Part shown: in pieces, positions 7,136-7,521 of the stretch | Position numbering within the stretch: the first letter of the stretch is position 1 | Layout: each line of letters opens with the position of its first letter | NCBI GenBank assembly: GCA_028280205.1 | Contig: JANQME010000248.1 | Coordinates: 1-7,521 of the forward strand | Length of the DNA stretch: 7,521 nucleotides | Origin: Longimicrobiales bacterium | GTDB lineage: Bacteria > Gemmatimonadota > Gemmatimonadetes > Longimicrobiales > Gaopeijiaceae | Reading direction: 5' to 3' | Translations under genes and position numbers: made by a program | The notes under the pieces: generated by a model | Databases searched by the model: none | Seen by the model: only the letters and a program-made list of their open reading frames with translations | Told to the model about the DNA's origin: nothing

Positions 7136-7521
7136 TTGTCCACGCTTCGCCCCCGCCACGCCGCCGCAGGCACGCAGTTCCTCGACCCGGCCGTTCTCGG
7201 CCGCATCGGGAATCTGGAGCTCCTCGCGCGGACGGTCGTGGACGGCTTTCTCACCGGGCTGCACCGCTCTCCGTACCTGGGCTTCAGCATGGACTTCGCC
7301 GAGCACCGCCCGTACAACCCGGGCGACGACATCCGGCGCATCGACTGGCGGCTCTTCGCCCGGACCGACCGCCACTACGTCAAGCTCTTCGAGGCCGACA
7401 CGAACGCGAACTTCTCGGTGCTCCTCGACCTGTCGGCGTCGATGAGCTACGGGAGCCACTCGCTCGCCAAGCTCGACTACGGCCGCTACCTGGCCGCCTG
7501 CCTCACGTACTTCTCGAACAA
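7136..7521 (+). CDS. DUF58 (VWA-like) protein, 3' partial
   Basis: The gene is cut by the right edge; 128 codons are visible. The frame is the same as moxR and reopens after its TAG; the TTG at 7136 is the only start codon before the conserved region, although the ribosome site upstream is weak. The N-terminus reads QFLDPAVLGRIGNLELLART, then FLTGLHRSPYLGFSMDFAEHR and the DUF58 hallmark R58-PYNPGDDIRRIDWRLFAR76, then YVKLFEAD. A strand follows ending in D98-LSAS102-M, a DxSxS MIDAS-type metal-binding motif of a von Willebrand factor A-like domain. No N-terminal membrane helix is seen, which fits the shorter soluble DUF58 type rather than forms with two N-terminal helices. DUF58 proteins partner with MoxR ATPases, and the pairing here is direct. 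The remaining VWA domain and C-terminus lie outside the window. One cysteine appears near the right edge (LAACLTYF). Confidence -1.
   Translation, partial: MSTLRPRHAAAGTQFLDPAVLGRIGNLELLARTVVDGFLTGLHRSPYLGFSMDFAEHRPYNPGDDIRRIDWRLFARTDRHYVKLFEADTNANFSVLLDLSASMSYGSHSLAKLDYGRYLAACLTYFSN

Overview
The window is a densely packed, very GC-rich bacterial segment. Every gene is on the + strand, and no stretch over 15 bases lies between genes. It holds six genes: one cut at the left edge, four complete, one cut at the right edge. Three consecutive junctions are 4-base stop/start overlaps (ATGA, ATGA, GTGA) and the last two gaps are 14 and 12 bases, so this looks like the interior of one long operon. 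No promoter, terminator, RNA gene, mobile element, CRISPR array or sizeable DNA repeat was seen. GC-rich codon use, GTG and TTG starts, and this gene set resemble Gemmatimonadota or a similar phylum such as Acidobacteriota. That assignment is an inference from general knowledge, not a database result.

Layout: (1) 1-1580, the C-terminal part of a membrane-anchored BatA-like protein with a glutamine-amidotransferase-like fold, Ig-like segments and a C-terminal membrane helix. (2) 1577-2593, an exported caspase-like (clan CD) protein whose catalytic Cys position is Ser, followed by EF-hand-like loops and a C-terminal helical tail. (3) 2590-5226, a large exported TPR protein with an HExxH zinc peptidase domain (peptidase MA-like gluzincin) between two TPR arrays. 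(4) 5223-6071, an exported DUF4159 protein. (5) 6086-7123, a MoxR-family AAA+ ATPase. (6) 7136-end, the N-terminal part of a DUF58 protein reaching its MIDAS-type DxSxS motif.

How they may work together: MoxR ATPases with DUF58/VWA partners form chaperone-like systems that act on metal-dependent or envelope-associated targets. Here the cytosolic ATPase pair is encoded with four proteins that carry export or membrane signals. Two have GATase-like folds, apparently without a catalytic nucleophile; one is a cysteine-free caspase homologue; one is a TPR scaffold with an apparently intact zinc protease site. A reasonable inference is an envelope complex in which pseudo-enzymes bind ligands or partners, the TPR protease provides proteolysis, and MoxR/DUF58 remodels the assembly. 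None of this function is shown by sequence alone. The five genes other than DUF58 encode no cysteine at all in the visible roughly 2,370 residues, which fits an exported machine but also includes the cytosolic MoxR.
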